64,000 nucleotides of DNA from Owenia fusiformis (GCA_903813345.2 CAIIXF020000006.1:3678501-3742500); one strand, 5' to 3'; shown: positions 1 to 15,300, numbered from the stretch's first letter. The notes: generated from the sequence alone by a model not told the origin. A program made the numbers and translations.

Positions 1-381
1 CAGGGTGTGACAGGGTATAACTGTTTCGTATCTTCCAGAGCAAATCTAAATTACGGAAAAAATATCTTGTGCTATTTTCCTTAACATGTTAAAATATTAG
101 TTCATTTTGTTCACTATGAAACATTGTCCAACAGACCGGTGCTTATTTATTATACCAGACTGAATGGAGCATTACTTTTACTCGGCTCTTTGTTGTCACA
201 GTGAACCCAGTAAAGACCAAATGCATGTGCGAAATGAGTATTTTTGGCCTATTTTCAAATTAGGTTGTATGACATAATTTGTAAATACACCCTGGATATG
301 TGACATTGTGTCTTTCATTGTTGCACATATTTGATAAGTTTAGCACAATAGACTACTTGGTTGAGATTTCTCCAATCTTAC

Positions 382-3300
382 TTTGATATGTTTTATACAA
401 GCATTCAGCCCACCGGATACCACTGCTTGTTTGGGCATCTTCTGTAGACACGCCAAACAGATTCAGCTCGGGATTGGACAACCTTGGAAGCTTGTAAATC
501 CGTGTCCCGATAGATAAAACACGCCATTGCAGTTCACCCTATAAAGTATGAGAAATTTATTTGTCTTGTATTTCGATGAAAACTATCAAAATATAAGCAA
601 TTTTTCTATGTTTTGTAAAATTCAAATTATAAACACTAGATAAACACACATACACAAAAACACCACGCCGGTTAGAACACATCCAAGTTAACCAACTAAT
701 ACATTTCAGTTCAGTGATTCAACAAACTCACCTGACATCTGTCAACCGTGGCCTTGATGCACCAGTATGCTGTGTGTCCATGTGGGTTATTGGGCCACTC
801 AAATATAACATTCCCTTCGTCTTGTCTTACCATCCATGGCGTATGCTGTACCCCTGTTGATTAAACATGTGAGTAATGTCAAAGGTGTGACATGGGCTGT
901 TCTGAAATGGTAGGCCAGTGGTCTCAAAATGATAAAATGGTTACGCGCACTCATCAATATTAGTACAAAATATAGATATGGATAACACATTTAAAAGAAA
1001 GTTTAATTTATTTGTTCTTATGTTATTATTCGTCGTCCCCAAAGGATTGCAAGATTTGTTGACAATGGCGTGCTATCTGTACACATACATTGAATACATT
1101 GAATCAAGAGAATAGCGACGACTGAGGTACTGGCGATCCCATCCTCCATGACAGTCACTTACGTTTACTTGTTTGATTCACAACAATTGTAGGATTCGGA
1201 AGTGAAGAATTTCTTCCCTTCCTAGTGGCACTAATCACTTCAAATGTTGACCGGGCATCTACAGTTTTTCGGAAAGTCCCCGAGGTGGTACTTGAATTGA
1301 GCGGACCCTCTGTCTTTGAGCTGGTCATTACTGGAGTATAAGTTACGATACCATTCCGTAACTTTGGGGTAATTTCCTGCCAATATATAGTGACATATGC
1401 CTGATCTCCTTCTGTATGTTCATAAAATGCTCCCCTTGTTACATTAGGAATGCCACCTGGCACTGAAATATACCAAAGTAAATGCATACTTACACGAGTA
1501 CTGTACCGACAGAGACACTTAGCCTCAAAGAGCGTCATTTTTAGAACATTAAGTCACAATTTAATCAATCCAGGACATAGCATCAAACTGATCCCAACAA
1601 GGAGAAATGAGAGCTCATGTAAAAATGAGATCTTGTTACTACATCAGCATTTTGCATAGGATCTATATAAATAATTTTATATAAATTAATAATTATAATT
1701 TTTTTACGATAAGGTTGAACATTAAAGTTAATGATAAAAGTGATGATATTGAACATTTTTATGTGGTGCATGATAAGGTAACAAATATCTCTTCCATTCT
1801 ACATTCCAATAAATCAAATATCAAAGAACTCATTTTCAATCTCACCGTCATCATGTGTATCTGCCACGATTATAGACGAGTCGCTGGGATAGCCCACTAT
1901 ACTGTTATCATAGATGGCTCTGACAATCACTTCTATTGTGTAGTTTGTAAATGGTATCAGCCCTGTGATGTATATAAATTCCCTTTCTTCGTTTTGTAGT
2001 ACTGTCTGAAAAATAAATTGATGATTTCAGTTGTCATGTGGAGATATAAGCACATGTTTGAGTATTACAGTATTGAGTTTGAAACTACGGGAAATAAATG
2101 TACTCCAAAGATCGAAAATCGTTCTACAGTGTGTCTCAAAAAAAATGTTACACTTACAAAAAGTTCAATATCTTTCATGATTTTGACTTTTCCCCTAAAA
2201 TATACTTAGATACCAAAATACCAGCCTTTCTCGAATAAATCCACACCATCTGATTCAAAATTCGTCCATGATTGGCTGCACAAGACTGATTTTATAGACA
2301 CATGTGAAATCTGATTTGCGCCAACTTCTCAGTGGTTGGACATGTGGCGGTCAATTCTTTTTTGGTGTGAATGCTGTGGACAGTGATATCTTGAAATGAT
2401 CAATGATTCAGTTGTTTCTTTCCTGGATAGATATACAACATTTCATTGTCAAAGGTTCAATTTTGTTACGTATGATGACAACAGGATGGTGCAAAGGCGT
2501 ATGGCAGATCATTTGATAGAACTCTTTGGAAATCAGAGGATAGCATTGAATTACCCAATTGATTGGCCCCCAGGGTCACCCTACTTTACACCCTTGATTT
2601 TTTGAAGGGCCTCTGAAAGCCCTTTACAGCATCACAAACTAACCTAAATGAACTTCTACAAAAATAATTGATGGAATCAGTGTGATATTACAATGCATGT
2701 TCGCATGGGCAAGGGTACCTCAGATTTGCTTTCACATTCAACATATGTTGAGGGGACCACATGTTTATGTGGATAGACCCAATGACCATATGTAAGACAA
2801 ATAGGAAAATTACAGAATGACTCAGTTAAAGGTCAAGCTTCTGCTTGGAAGAAAGTTAAATGTTAAAGAAACTGTCCTTGTTTTGTCATTTGGTCCATCC
2901 AATCACTTAGAAGTTGGCGCAAGTCAGATTTTACTATGGGACACTAAAAGCTGTCCCGTAGAGCCAATCAAGGACAGATTTTAAATCTGATGGTGTCAAA
3001 TTATTCGAGAAAGATTTGTCTTTTGGTATCCAAAGTATATTTTAGGGGGAAGTCAAAATTATGAAAGATATTGAACTTTTTGGAAGTGTAACATTTTTTT
3101 TGAGACACTCTGTATGAATCCATCTGACGACACACAAGACCTGTCTCCCTTCAACCCAATGGAAAATCCATCATCATCATCATTCACCATCACTCATATA
3201 TGACGCATACCTTATTTTCTTTCCATTGTGAGTTGTATTTGACAACATAAACAACTTGTTTTTCACTGGGTGCAGTTCTGTTCCAATAGACAGAAATACA

Positions 3301-6300
3301 GGTACTATTGACCGCTGTAGATGTTGTTTTTACTGACGCTGGCTCAACTAAAATAAATTAGTATTTTCATTTGACTTTTATATTTGTTTATTTTATTTTA
3401 TTATTTATTTATTTATTTTTTCATTATTCAGACATGCGAATTTTCATAAGAGACACACTTAAATATATTTAGGTGCGTCTACAGTCAGAAAAGCACATTA
3501 TTGAAAAATGGATTTAATTAAAGTCTATTTAGTTACTTTCATTTGATTCTGAAAATCCATTTGAATGAAATAACTCACTGCAAGTTTGTGGATTTCTTGT
3601 GAATGTCTGTGAATTTCCCTCAACTTTCAGACGATTTGCTATGTTTACTTCAAACTTAACATATGTTGCGTTGTTCGGGGCTCGTATGGAGCAAGAACTG
3701 GCAGATATTTTCGGATACGGCCATTGGTCTTCGCATGCTGTTTCCATACTGGTATTCTCACTGAAGATATAACCAATCAATGATGTTGCAGCACGATGTG
3801 CCATTTGGCATGTCATATCTAACGTATGTTAGATATGACAAGAGAAAACGAGAGTATTATAAAGATTTGTCAGGTTTTGTCAACCATAAAAAAAAAATGG
3901 GCACACAAAGGAGCAAAAACCAGGAGAAATCCATTCTGATACTCAGACCATCTCTGCTATGCACAAGAATGTTCTATAAGGAAACTGAGAGAAGGCTGTG
4001 ATATCTCACAATGGGAGAAATCGACCTTGGCGCTTCCTAGTCATATTTTGCTCATTATCATTGTTTAAAGGCCCCGTGCTAAGTACGGTACCTCACCAAA
4101 GCAACTCACCGTAATGTAATAAGAGTCTTTACGCTTGTATACAGAGTCGGGGGAAATCTTTCAGGTAGCCAGGAAAACTCTAACAAACCATTCCAATTTC
4201 TCATTCGGCACTGGATACTATGTGGCTGATCGGGTAAATCTGGGTAAATGTAGAATAATATAATATATGAGTAGTTGTCATTTAGAGAGTTTCAAATATC
4301 TTTAACACGTATCCCTATGGAAGGGGGTTCATCGATGTGTAGGGGGTGCAAAACGGGTATTCCCCATTTTTCATCTACTGCGTCATTCAGGGAATTCCCA
4401 CCTAGAAAACAGGGTAATCCCCTTTTATTAAACCAGTCCTATAGGACTCGAATTCCACACCCCCGCAAACGTAAGGTCGACGTCCGGATTGACATCGAGG
4501 TTGACTTTTCCAGAAGCCAGACATTATCCAATGTTCCAGGACTATAACGTTGGTAGGTCGTAGTATGATAACAAGCCATACAATTGTCATTTCTTTACAA
4601 ATAGCAGGATGATTTTAGATTGATTTAGGAGAGCCATCGGATATATCGATTGAAATACATGTACGTTGAAGTGTAAGTATTTATTACTCAAAATTGTTCA
4701 ATAAATTAAACTTTAACATATTTAACTAGGGGTCAATTCGGTATAATCCTAAACTATCGTAGTATACAGAAAGAGTCCATTTCGTTTCGCTCAAGGGTAT
4801 TCCCCGTTGTCATCAACTACGTCATCGATGGAATTTCCGAACGTTTTCGTGCCGTCAGAGTTGATACCAACGTTTTTCGAACGTTTAGACGATTTCAGAA
4901 CGTTTCAACGTTGCCTCATCGATGAGATTTCCCTCACCATCTTGTTAGAACTGATTTAAATCGTGATGACAGTATAATAAAAATGTTCTTTAAATTAAAC
5001 TTACCAGGTCGTGCTATATCTAACATGATCCTTAAATACTGTTCATTTCAAGAGTCCATTTTGTTGTTATACACATTCACAACTAATTCATAGTTCAACG
5101 TGTCTTGTACCGCTATACAATACAATACAATCTAATAGAAACCAGATGTTGACAAGTTGGCTGTGGTTAAGTTCTGGGGCAGACGAGATAAATCAGTGTA
5201 ATTATATTTGGGATTATATTACAAGTCAGCTGTATTATTAAAGATATCTGGCTTTGTTTTATTTAGCATGTGAAGCAGGAAACTTTAAAGGTCGCTATAT
5301 CACTTAATCATGGGTTCACATTTGTTTAGTGAACTTGTTCAAGAAATTTTAGATAGTATGCACAATATGAGGTCTATGGAAAATGTTTTCAATAAATATA
5401 AGCCTTTTGCCTGTTTCAGAAAGGGTAAACTGTCTTGGCGTTAAGGTGCATGTAGTACTAGTCTCACTATATTTTTCAAGTTTCCATGCACAAACAACTA
5501 ATTTCATATATTGCGTTTGGATGTATTTATTACAACTTTTAAAATCAATAAACATGTACATCTATGTACTAAAGTCTGTTTTTCGGCCTTTCTTTCACAG
5601 AATAAATCATTTGCCTATGACAAATCATATTCACAATAAATGTTTCACAGTGTGACAAGAATATTTTAGCCAATCCAAATCGACGTGATACAATTTTGTT
5701 TCAGAATGTGGTCCATAACCTTTCAACAACACTGGTATACTATGAGTGTCACGGTTGTGTTGAGAAAGATAAATCCTCCATATTTTCCATCCAGGATCGA
5801 CATTGTAGCTACCATCCGCCATTTTGAATTGTGTGATCACCTGAGACCATTCCTGGCTAGTTAGATGTATAACTATCGGACCTTCCTCTTCTGTATCTCT
5901 CAGTATGTCATTTATACTTGAATTGATGTGTGTTAAACTAGACTGTGCAAGAGGTTCTCGCCCCTCAATCACTTTTCTGCGGTTCGTAGCAGTGACAGAT
6001 GTATAAATATTCGGAAAATATATACATGCTCCAAACACGTCGGCGATCAACTGTTTACTTGAATGAGTATCTGGCTTACAATCTACCAGCACATATTGAT
6101 ATGGCTTTGCTGTAACCTTATTATACACCTCCATAAATCTGTCCTTATTTTTCTCAAATATTCTGTCTGCCAGCATACCAATTTGTCTCCTGTCTGAGGG
6201 ACATTTCCAAAGGACCACATACTGAGCATTTCTGGATATTTCCGTGTTGCACTTTCCCTTAGGAAAAGCATTTTGAAGCAGGAGGATAACACTGGTATTT

Positions 6301-9300
6301 CTATGTCTTCCTTGAGTAAATAGCTTAGATACAATGGTGGAATCCTTCGCTAGATCCATCAAGTCATCTAAAACGATGATATTGTTGTATGAATCATCCA
6401 AATTTGACAGATTATCCTCGTAATCAGGTAGTCCTTCGATGAAATGCATATCTCCTTTAAGGCTTCTTTTCATATCCTTGTAAACGTCTTGATATTGACC
6501 ATAATACCACATGATTCGTCTCCTTTTGTGATTGTCGTAGTTGATATGATCCATCTCCAGTAATTGCCTTACAAAATATGTTTTGCCACTCTGTGTTGGT
6601 GCTATGACTAACATGGAGAACTTGTGACGAAACCTAAACTCTGGATAAGGTTCAGTAGTCATAACATTGGGCAAGTAAGACTTTAACGAAATGTTATTCG
6701 TTTGTTTGTCAGCTGAAGTTTTTCTTTGTTTGAGTTTATGACTAACGGTATGTTGAAACATTTGTTCAGTATATGAGAGGCGACATTCTCCAAACTCCGT
6801 GAGCCAACTGCTACATTTAGCTTTCTTTAACCAGAGTTGCCGTTCAGCACTGTTAAGTTTATGTACTTGACTGAGATGTGTGTTAATCGTTTTTAAATCC
6901 CTTTTTCCGCAAATGGGACAGGATTTACGATTCATATACGGCATGATATGTTGCGTGATCAAATGAGCTTTTTATAGTGATGGAAATGAAAGTGTCACTG
7001 TATTTTATAGCTTCTTCTAAACAAGTGTGTTCTGAAAATGTCCTCAAGAGGCCATCACGTTAGTTCTATATGGATTCTATTGTGGTTCTATTCGAATTCG
7101 CCAGTTGTTCTGTATGACTTTTGTATGGATTCTCCTGGGGTTCTCTATGGATTCTCCTGGGGTTCTCTATAGATTCTCATGGGGTTCTCTATGGGTTCTC
7201 TATGGATTCTCCTGGGATTCTGAATGGATTCTCCTGGGATTCTGAATGGATTCTCCTGGGATTCTGAATGGATTCTCCTGGGATTCTGAATGGATTCTCC
7301 TGGGATTCTGAATGGATTCTCCTGGGATTCTGAATGGATTCTCCTGGAATTCTGAATGGATTCTCATAGGGTTCTGTATGGGTTCTCCTGGGGTTCTGAA
7401 CGGATTCTCCTGGGGTTCTCTCAGGGTTCTGAACGGATTCTCCTGGGGTTCTGTATGGGTTCTCAAAGTACTCTGTTTATGAAAGAAGAAGAAGTGGAAA
7501 TGTTGTGTATATCATTGATTATTGTTTATTTGTTCTTTTTGGGAATATTGTATGGTCTATACAAGGCCCTTTTAATTTTCTTCTTTTTTAACTTAGCCTT
7601 GACGTTATCATCATCATCATCATCATCATCCCTATGTTTATGTTTGTATACCTTTGGACCATGCAGATTATGTTCTTCAACATATTTCTTTCGACGCTCA
7701 ATTTGGGCTTTAGCTCTATCTACCACTGCTTGCATGGGAGATACCACCTGTATTGGTTCTTTAATGGTATTGACAACTATCAATCTCATTCGTTTACCTC
7801 CAAATCCCTTTTGATTGCTCCTTCCTGCTTTTATTATTCTTTGCCACTTTTCAGCATCGTTTACCACGGGTACGACCTTCATTGTTTTCATGATGTGACT
7901 CGATTGAAGAACAAGAGGTAATATGGTTGGTATTTTTTCTTCATGACATTATATACTCGGGGATAAATATTAGGTCACATTTGAGGTCCAAACGGTTTAA
8001 ATAGATTATCAAATTTGTAACATGAATGATGTGGTGACCTTGAGGTTTTACCGCTTTACATTATGTTTGATCATATAAATTATATTCTTTATTATTTTCA
8101 CAGTTAAATTCAGAATGATATAATGTTTCTCAAATATTAGGTCTATCTAAATAAAATAAAATTCATTAAATTTATTTAATATGATGGTATTTAAAAGAAG
8201 GTCTATGTATCACAAGTGCAATGATACGGGTATACAAAGTCATTTCAAGAGCGTGTAAATACTGGACTAGTAAGCCACACTTCACTTTGTTTATAAACCA
8301 CTAAAACAAAACAACACAGCGTTCTTAACATAAACAATACTGCTTACCAATTATAAGATTAACTCGCTTGTCCTCGAAGCATCATAAGCATCATCGTGTT
8401 ACAGGTCAAAGTTTGGTAGGCTAGACTGAATTACATGACAGCTGATAACTATATATGAGCTTCTGTAGAACATTAAGTTAAACGATATTGAGGGCGTATT
8501 TTTGTACATGCTTTTTTGACCGCAGGCAAGATTTTAATCTTAAAAATTAGCTAGATCATGGTTATACCACAATAGGATGGCGCTAAATACCGCTGTGTAA
8601 AACAATACTATTGAATAATAAACAACTGTTACAATTTCACTTGCACCTCGGTTAAACAAAAATACAGTGTAAACCTCTCTCACGTTGAACTATGAACTAG
8701 TTGTGAATATGTATAACAAAAAATATGGATTCTTAAAATGAACAGTATTTAAGGATCATGTTAGATATAGCACGACCCGGTAAGTTAAATTTATAGAACA
8801 TTTTTATCATACAGTCTATACGATTTCAACCAGTTTTAACCGGATGTTGAGGGAAATCTCATCGATGAGGCAACGTTGAAACGTTCTGAAATCGTCTAAA
8901 CGTTCGAAAAACGTTGGTATCAACTCTGACGGCACGAAAACGTTCGGAAATTCCATCGATGACGTAGTTGATGAAAACGGGGAATACCCTTGAGCGAAAC
9001 GAAATGGACTCTTTCTGTATACTACTGTAACAACTAGCCTAATTTGGGTAGTGTGGATGGTTGTTATTTATTTTATTAGGCTAGGTCACTTCGAGGGATA
9101 CTTGGTGCACATTAAATGCACGTGATGATATAGCGACACAACATCGAATATAAAATAAACACACATATATTGTTGCTTATCCAGCCCAAAAATGTATACA
9201 GAATAAATCGGTGTAAATTAAGTTGTAAAGAGACGACTTGAAAGTCCTTTGTTTATGTGAAATATCAAAGTTTATATTAAAGAGTGTCTATCTTTCTGAC

Positions 9301-12300
9301 ATCAGTTATATCTTCTAAGTTTCTGGACATCAGTTATATGAAATATTCCAAGTTTCTAGACATCAGTAGTTGAAATATTCTAAGTTTCTAGACATCAATT
9401 ATATGAAATATTCCAAGTTTCCAGACATCAGTAATCGAAATATTCTAAGTTTCTGGACATCATCGGTAGGGAATATTCTATCTTTCTGACGTCGGTTTTA
9501 TCTTCTAAGTTCCTGGACATCAGTTACACGAAATATTCCAAGTTTCTAGACATCAGTCGTTGAAATATTCTAAGTTTCTGGACATCAGCAATCGAAATAT
9601 TCTAAGTTTCTGGACATCATTGGTCGAGAATATTCTATCTTTCTGACATCAGTTATTTCTTCTAAGTTTCTGGACATCAATTGTCGAGAATATTCTATCT
9701 TTCTGGGATGTCGTAAATATTCTAAGTTTCTGGACATCAGTTGCCGGGAATATTCTATCTTTCTGACATCAGTTGCTGGGAATATTCTATCTTTCTGGGA
9801 TGTCGTAAATATTCTAAGTTTCTGGACATCAGTTACCGGGAATATTCTATCTTTCTGACATCAGTTATATCTTCTAAGTTTCTGGACATCAATTGTCGAG
9901 AATATTCTATCTTTCTGGGATGTCGTAAATATTCTAAGTTTCTGGACATCAGTTGCCGGGAATATTCTATCTTTCTGACATCAGTTGCTGGGAATATTCT
10001 ATCTTTCTGGGATGTCGTAAATATTCTAAGTTTCTCAGCCTCTTAGTCCCTCGTCTGTAGATGAGACACTGACATAGGAGCTCCTTCCTCTTCAAAAGTT
10101 GTGTACGTGTCTGCTAGGAGCGATCAGTGCTCTGTATTTATACCCCAGACAGGTTTTGCACACGAACCTAACAAGTGATTAATGGGCTGATGCAATACCT
10201 AGTCAGTCACTAGAATCCCAGGCAGGATACCACTAGTGCAAAATAAACAACCATGATGCAATGAGGAAATAACTTTTGCAAAATAAATGGCTTTGCCTAG
10301 CAATCACGATTTCTGCTGTTTAACACAAAACGAACACATATCTTGTAACGTATTAGCTAGATTAAGATATAAACTAGATAAATATAACAAAAACCAATCA
10401 TCATTGGCTCTAATTATGGTGAAATTGCAAGGAAAAACGAGTAAGTGAATGTAGGTCAGCAGGAAGTGAGAAAAATGTACAGATAAAAACAAAAATAAAT
10501 CTCACAGAAAATAGCAGTAAAACGACTCCCTGTACATCTAAAGTGTTCCATACCTTAATGTAAGTATAACACCTATCAACCTTGACTGGAAAACACTTTC
10601 CTACTGTCAAAACTGTCTGAACTGCTAAAAATGGTACTGGACTCGAAAAATAAAAAATTGAAAATTAAAAATTTGTTACACTCCTCCCATCCAATGATTT
10701 TGGTGTTTACAACACCAAGCCTAAGTACATAAAAAGATAACAAATTTTTCATAACTAGATATTTTCTAAAAATATAACCTGCCAGATATACTTAACCCCA
10801 GGGTCAACTAGCTGCAACTACAATGCACAACAAAAGTTCGGAAACCTAAACTCATTAAATGCTGGTATCTCAAAACTTAACACTAAATATCTAACTACCT
10901 ACTTAATACAAATGTCTAACTACTATGTACAAAAACCTTTCAGTTTTAACTCTCAGCTAATTGTTAAGTATGAATACAAAATTATACTCATGCTAAATGT
11001 CTCGTTCAAGGCTCAACTCTCTGGTTAGGGCTTCACTCTATGGGAATGACAATGATCCCTCCAGTTGCCATCCAAGTCACGCTCAGGTTGAGTCCTCCAA
11101 TGTCTCATTCTATAAATTTTGGATAGGGGTGCTTTAGCTGAGTAAGTTCTGGGTTCCTCATCCGTACTGTCAATTCTAAGGTTGTAGTCTTCACTTAGCC
11201 CAGACACTTCACAACATCTTTTGTTCCTGGCACATCTATGTCCTCTGAAGCTGAAAAAACCAGCTAGATCCGCAGCTGTCCTCCTAGATGATCTCTTGGG
11301 AGGTGTCGATCTGTCTCTCGGCCCTAATCTTTCACGTCGATCTACCTCTCTGTATTTGACTTCACTCGCTTGATCTTTAGGCACTCCTGAGTCTATAGGG
11401 TGATCAGCAAAACCTCCTTGATTCTCTGACTCAAATGTCATTTTACACTGGCGATAGTTCAATACAGCTCCAGAGGCAGCTAAGTAATCTGTGCCTAAGA
11501 TTCCGTCAAAGTCGATATCAGCCACAACAACCTCTATGTTCTCTATATGGCCATCAATGTTAACCTCAAGACATGTAACACCTTTCATACGCAGTGGTTG
11601 TCCACCAGCTTGCAAGATAACTCTCTTAGGCGACTCAAGCTTGGGTCTTCTGTGTTTAGGTATATTCTGGTAGACCTTTGAACTCATGATAGTACTAGCT
11701 GCTCCAGAGTCAACTAAAAATGAAACATTGGTGTCGCAAACTGTACCATGTGCCACTATCTTCTGAGTGTCCTTGGAAGACTTAACATCATTCCCCTGCA
11801 GAGAAAGAAATTTAATGGTAGCAATCTGGCTAGATCTCTCCTGTGCTGTTTTATCTCGCTCTTCGACACGCTTCCTTGAATAACAATCAGCTATCCGGTG
11901 ACCAGGCTTGTGACAATAGAAACATTTAGGTCTATTGTTCATGTTCTCCCTATTTGTAGATTCCAATCTGGTTAACTTCATCAGGTCAACCATTTTCTCC
12001 AGGTTCTTGGTGCAAGTTTCTTGCACAGCTTGTTGCATTTGTTCTATCATTTGAGCCATCTTCTGGAACACATCTTCCTTATCATCAGGAGTACTTACAG
12101 AGTTGCAGTACTCTTCCTCGGAATCGATGAAGTTCACCCTTAACTTTGGTTTTTGGCCTTTCCTTATTCGTTCTGATTCTAGAAACGACTCCTCCTTGAG
12201 GGCTACTTCTATGGCCTTATCGAGTGTAATACATTCCTTCAAGTGTATTGTTCGTCTTATATCATCATCCTGAATAGCTTGCTCAAAACTCCGTCTCGCT

Positions 12301-15300
12301 AGGCGATCTTGGGCTGACTGGCTCATCTCCGGATAAGCTAAGGCTGTGAGCCTGCGGATGTCCTGGCCCAATGCCGGAAGGGATTCCTTTGGTTTTCGAA
12401 TTCGGCCAACTAACTCTGCCTCATAGACGTCAGCTTTACCCCCAGGGCCAAAACGCTTCTCCAGGGCTAGGAGGAGTTGATCGTAGCTATAATCATGTCC
12501 CATCTCTAGCACTATTTGTTGGGCAGGTCCTCTCAGACTTGTTGCTAAGAACCTCCTCTTCTCCTCTTCCGACCATTTATTAGCCTCCCCACAAATCTCG
12601 AAATATGCTCTGTAATCTTGCCATGGTGTAGTTCCAGAATAAACGTCAGGTTTGATTTTGCTTTTGCCGGATTGTTGAGAAGTTCTTTTTACAAGTTTAT
12701 CACATATGTTGGAGCACATTTTGACAAGCTCTGCTGATAGATTTGAACCACGAAGGCTATCATCATTTTCCAATCTGTCCACTGGACCAGCTGGCTTTGG
12801 ACTAGGATATCTCTTCGTTGGTGAATCCTTTGGTTGATTAAACGGCTCTTCCCTCTGGTATGGAGAAACGTTTTGGGCAGAAGTGAAATCAGCAAGGTCA
12901 TCCCCTGATTTGTTCTCAATTCGACCACAACCTTCTAAATCTTCAAGTTGCTGGCTGAATTCCTGGCTATTATCCTCCATCAACTTTGTACCAAGTTTCA
13001 ATGAAACTTCATCCTGCCTATGCAATTTCCAAGGCTTTGTCACATCTGAAGCCAATGGGGTAGGTGTAAAACAGTCTTCAGACCTGGTGATTGAGGTAGT
13101 TTTTGGCATTGTAGGCTGATGTTGGCTATCATCCATCAAGGAAGTCTGCATTCTGGTGACATTTCCTGCATGACGGGGGTTATCATATGATGGTGGAATA
13201 CTAGCTTGAATTTTCTCCATCTGACTCTTGATACCCTGTAGTTGTGTCTGTTGTTGATCCTGACAACGTCGAACTTGCTCTGCGATCTGGGTAATGTTGT
13301 GTACTTGAGTACTTTGAGTCTCCAATACTTGCTTCATACACTTCTGTTGGGTTTCAGCCAATTTTTGCATCTGTCTTTGTTGAGCCACCAAAGATTCACT
13401 AAACATCTCAATCCTTCTCTCAATCTTGCTTTCTATTACGTTTAAGTCTGGTCTCCTTGGATCCTCTTCTCTAAACCTCCTGGTTGATCCGCCAACAGCA
13501 GAAGAAGTTAAAGGAAATCTTTGTCTTCCTTGGGGATCTCTTCTTTGAGAGATGGGGTCAAATGGCGTCTCAAGTTCTGACAGTACACCTCCTGTCAAAT
13601 ATCCTGTACTCGATAAACTGGGCAACCCTCTCTGCTCAGTATTAATCTCAGTCATTTTGAGTCTGGCTCCTTCTGCCAGGGTGACCTTTCCAGGGGACTG
13701 TTCCTGTTCCGCATTATCTTCTATCACTGGTGCTGTCTCATCAGCGGCTGTTGGATTATCAATTTCCATATCATCTGACTTGAAAAACACTGTTTTCTCC
13801 AGGTCCCCCTCAGTTAGGTCCTCAAAAGCTGGATGAGGTGGTAGGTCAAGTCCTTGTTCCATATTCGAATATTGTATTACTAATCAACACAATCCCACCA
13901 CTGCCACCAATGTAACAACTAGCCTAATTTGGGTAGTGTGGATGGTTGTTATTTATTTTATTAGGCTAGGTCACTTCGAGGGATACTTGGTGCACATTAA
14001 ATGCACGTGATGATATAGCGACACAACATCGAATATAAAATAAACACACATATATTGTTGCTTATCCAGCCCAAAAATGTATACAGAATAAATCGGTGTA
14101 AATTAAGTTGTAAAGAGACGACTTGAAAGTCCTTTGTTTATGTGAAATATCAAAGTTTATATTAAAGAGTGTCTATCTTTCTGACATCAGTTATATCTTC
14201 TAAGTTTCTGGACATCAGTTATATGAAATATTCCAAGTTTCTAGACATCAGTAGTTGAAATATTCTAAGTTTCTAGACATCAATTATATGAAATATTCCA
14301 AGTTTCCAGACATCAGTAATCGAAATATTCTAAGTTTCTGGACATCATCGGTAGGGAATATTCTATCTTTCTGACGTCGGTTTTATCTTCTAAGTTCCTG
14401 GACATCAGTTACACGAAATATTCCAAGTTTCTAGACATCAGTCGTTGAAATATTCTAAGTTTCTGGACATCAGCAATCGAAATATTCTAAGTTTCTGGAC
14501 ATCATTGGTCGAGAATATTCTATCTTTCTGACATCAGTTATTTCTTCTAAGTTTCTGGACATCAATTGTCGAGAATATTCTATCTTTCTGGGATGTCGTA
14601 AATATTCTAAGTTTCTGGACATCAGTTGCCGGGAATATTCTATCTTTCTGACATCAGTTGCTGGGAATATTCTATCTTTCTGGGATGTCGTAAATATTCT
14701 AAGTTTCTGGACATCAGTTACCGGGAATATTCTATCTTTCTGACATCAGTTATATCTTCTAAGTTTCTGGACATCAATTGTCGAGAATATTCTATCTTTC
14801 TGGGATGTCGTAAATATTCTAAGTTTCTGGACATCAGTTGCCGGGAATATTCTATCTTTCTGACATCAGTTGCTGGGAATATTCTATCTTTCTGGGATGT
14901 CGTAAATATTCTAAGTTTCTCAGCCTCTTAGTCCCTCGTCTGTAGATGAGACACTGACATAGGAGCTCCTTCCTCTTCAAAAGTTGTGTACGTGTCTGCT
15001 AGGAGCGATCAGTGCTCTGTATTTATACCCCAGACAGGTTTTGCACAAGAACCTAACAAGTGATTAATGGGCTGATGCAATACCTAGTCAGTCACTAGAA
15101 TCCCAGGCAGGATACCACTAGTGCAAAATAAACAACCATGATGCAATGAGGAAATAACTTTTGCAAAATAAATGGCTTTGCCTAGCAATCACGATTTCTG
15201 CTGTTTAACACAAAACGAACACATATCTTGTAACGTATTAGCTAGATTAAGATATAAACTAGATAAATATAACAAAAACCAATCATCATTGGCTCTAATT

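Noticed and set aside
799-990. 63-residue minus frame overlapping receptor exon 9
   Set aside because: It uses the wrong frame; the phase-consistent reading of 732-853 gives an FN3-like sequence.
4275-4590. Frames of 62 and 90 residues repeated at 15732-16047
   Set aside because: Both lie in the Polinton inverted repeat and are copied with it; no domain, and opposite strands overlap each other.
7200-7466. 88-residue frame of repeated ENPFRTP/ESQENP units
   Set aside because: Translation of the 22-bp minisatellite; not a gene.
9741-10046. 101-residue frame repeated exactly at 14626-14931
   Set aside because: It lies in the LTR tandem array and reads the repeat unit; the second copy is just the other LTR.
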